A stretch of 64,000 bases of DNA from assembly GCF_013337185.1 (NCBI RefSeq), contig NZ_SWDE01000003.1, forward strand, positions 248,001 through 312,000, in the 5' to 3' direction. Within the stretch, counting starts at the first letter, position 1; each line of letters starts with the position of its first letter. Shown in pieces: positions 63,147-64,000 of the stretch. The position numbers were made by a program, and so were the translations under genes. A model generated the notes under the pieces. It had not been told where the DNA came from. It made no database searches and was given only the letters and a program-made list of their open reading frames with translations. The stretch is from Serratia proteamaculans (lineage in GTDB: Bacteria > Pseudomonadota > Gammaproteobacteria > Enterobacterales > Enterobacteriaceae).

Positions 63147-64000
63147 ATGAGAGGCATTAATATATTAGTTGCTGGACTACTGGGGGCCTGTGGTTCGGCA
63201 CTTGCGGTTGATATTACTATCTACCATACCAATGATTTGCATGCCAACGTCTATCCTTTCAAAGCGCCTTATATCAGTAAAGATCAAAAAGTGGGCGGGA
63301 TGGCCAATATTGCGGGAATCGTTAAAGCGGCCAAAGAGAAAGACAAGGGTGTTTTCTTTTTTGATGCGGGTGATTTCTTTACCGGCCCCTATATTAGTAC
63401 CCTCACCAAAGGGGAGGCCATCGTTGATGTGATGAATCAAATGTCGTTTGATGCCGTCTCCATAGGCAACCATGAGTTCGATCATGGTGTGCCCAATATG
63501 ATACAGCAGCTTGATAAAGCCACTTTCCCCGTGCTGTTGGGTAACCTGTTCTATGAAAAAAGTGATAAACCGGTCTGGAATAAACCCTGGGTGATTTTGG
63601 AGAAAGAAGGCGTCAAGATTGGTGTTATTGGTTTGCATGGAAAGTTCGCGTTTTACGACACCGTGAATAAAAATATGCGTAATGGCGTTGAAATGCGCGA
63701 TGAAGTCGATTACTTGAAAAAGTATCTCAAAGAGATCCGCAGCAAAGTTGATATTACCGTCTTATTGGTGCATGAAGGTGTTCCCGCCCGTCAGTCAAGT
63801 TTTGGGGCTGCTGATGTGAGCCGACTTTTAAGTAAAGATATTGAACTGGCGAAGCAGGTCGAAGGATTGGATATTATTATTACGGGTCATGCCCATGTGG
63901 GAACCCCAAAACCGATAAAAGTAAATAATACTCTAATTGTATCTACCGATGCCTATGGTATCGACCTGGGTAAATTGGTTTTGAATATTGATGATAGCAA
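63147..64000 (+). CDS. UshA-like 5'-nucleotidase/metallophosphoesterase (partial, runs off right edge)
   Basis: 284 residues in the window: a signal peptide (MRGINILVAGLLGACGSALA), then the calcineurin-type phosphoesterase core with HTNDLHANVYPFK (metals), FDAGDFFTGPY, SIGNHEFDHGV, VLLVHEGVP and ITGHAHVGTPKP. This layout is that of periplasmic UshA/CpdB-type nucleotidases; the C-terminal nucleotide-binding domain lies beyond the window. TGGAGGAA precedes the ATG. The gene and its leader are AT-richer than the neighbours, suggesting acquisition. It is not the usual gene after yjjV in E. coli. Confidence 0.85.
   Translation, partial: MRGINILVAGLLGACGSALAVDITIYHTNDLHANVYPFKAPYISKDQKVGGMANIAGIVKAAKEKDKGVFFFDAGDFFTGPYISTLTKGEAIVDVMNQMSFDAVSIGNHEFDHGVPNMIQQLDKATFPVLLGNLFYEKSDKPVWNKPWVILEKEGVKIGVIGLHGKFAFYDTVNKNMRNGVEMRDEVDYLKKYLKEIRSKVDITVLLVHEGVPARQSSFGAADVSRLLSKDIELAKQVEGLDIIITGHAHVGTPKPIKVNNTLIVSTDAYGIDLGKLVLNIDDS

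Overview
The window looks like chromosomal DNA of an enterobacterium, most likely a Serratia species. The right part keeps the E. coli core order yjjZ, three tRNA-Leu(CAG) genes, rsmC, holD, rimI, prfC, osmY, ytjA, yjjU, yjjV. The rest is GC-rich, densely packed catabolic gene blocks typical of soil- and plant-associated Serratia. The species call is inference from gene content; no 16S gene is present.

Layout. 0-3.7 kb: the start of an AraC-type regulator, a Rob-like regulator, an L,D-transpeptidase and an Rpn-type nuclease in an AT-rich patch. 3.99-9.34 kb: a self-contained exbD-tonB-receptor-exbB operon ending in an exported two-HKD phospholipase D. 9.46-15.9 kb: an operon of aminotransferase, CoA-acylating semialdehyde dehydrogenase, permease and P1 (DmpA/BapA-type) peptidase, with a divergent LysR gene, which reads as a beta-alanine / beta-peptide route. 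16-24.8 kb: amine-type oxidations (iron-dependent alcohol dehydrogenase, FAD oxidase, cupin, HDAC-family amidohydrolase, MFS carrier) under two LuxR-type regulators, plus a 30-residue membrane protein missed by ordinary ORF calling. 25.4-29.8 kb: a permease, an unknown protein, two SDR enzymes and a MoaF-like protein, resembling the monoamine (moa) genes of Klebsiella. 29.8-41.1 kb: the complete 4-hydroxyphenylacetate (homoprotocatechuate) pathway hpaR-G1-G2-E-D-F-H-I-X-A-B-C. The neighbouring amine genes could feed aromatic acids into it.

41.2-41.8 kb holds an orphan antitoxin whose toxin gene is a frameshifted remnant cut off by an ERIC element. Then come ampH and, at 43.1-50.2 kb, a complete non-phosphorylating L-fucose pathway (regulator, two SDRs, hydrolase, dehydratase, lactonase, mutarotase, FucP carrier) with twin operators upstream. 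A diguanylate cyclase and a Fur-boxed yjjZ lead into the three tRNA-Leu genes. Between rimI and prfC, where E. coli has yjjG, sits a hipB gene with four evenly spaced operators and a hipA with a large internal deletion. The window ends inside an AT-rich UshA-like phosphoesterase gene.

Several intergenic motifs recur: a GGGCGC stem-loop family (five copies), a TTAAyATATTAA box near four amine/hpa promoters, and CTAAG/TTAAG-centred palindromes upstream of the FAD oxidase and the moa-like operon. No CRISPR array, rRNA gene, insertion sequence or prophage was seen.
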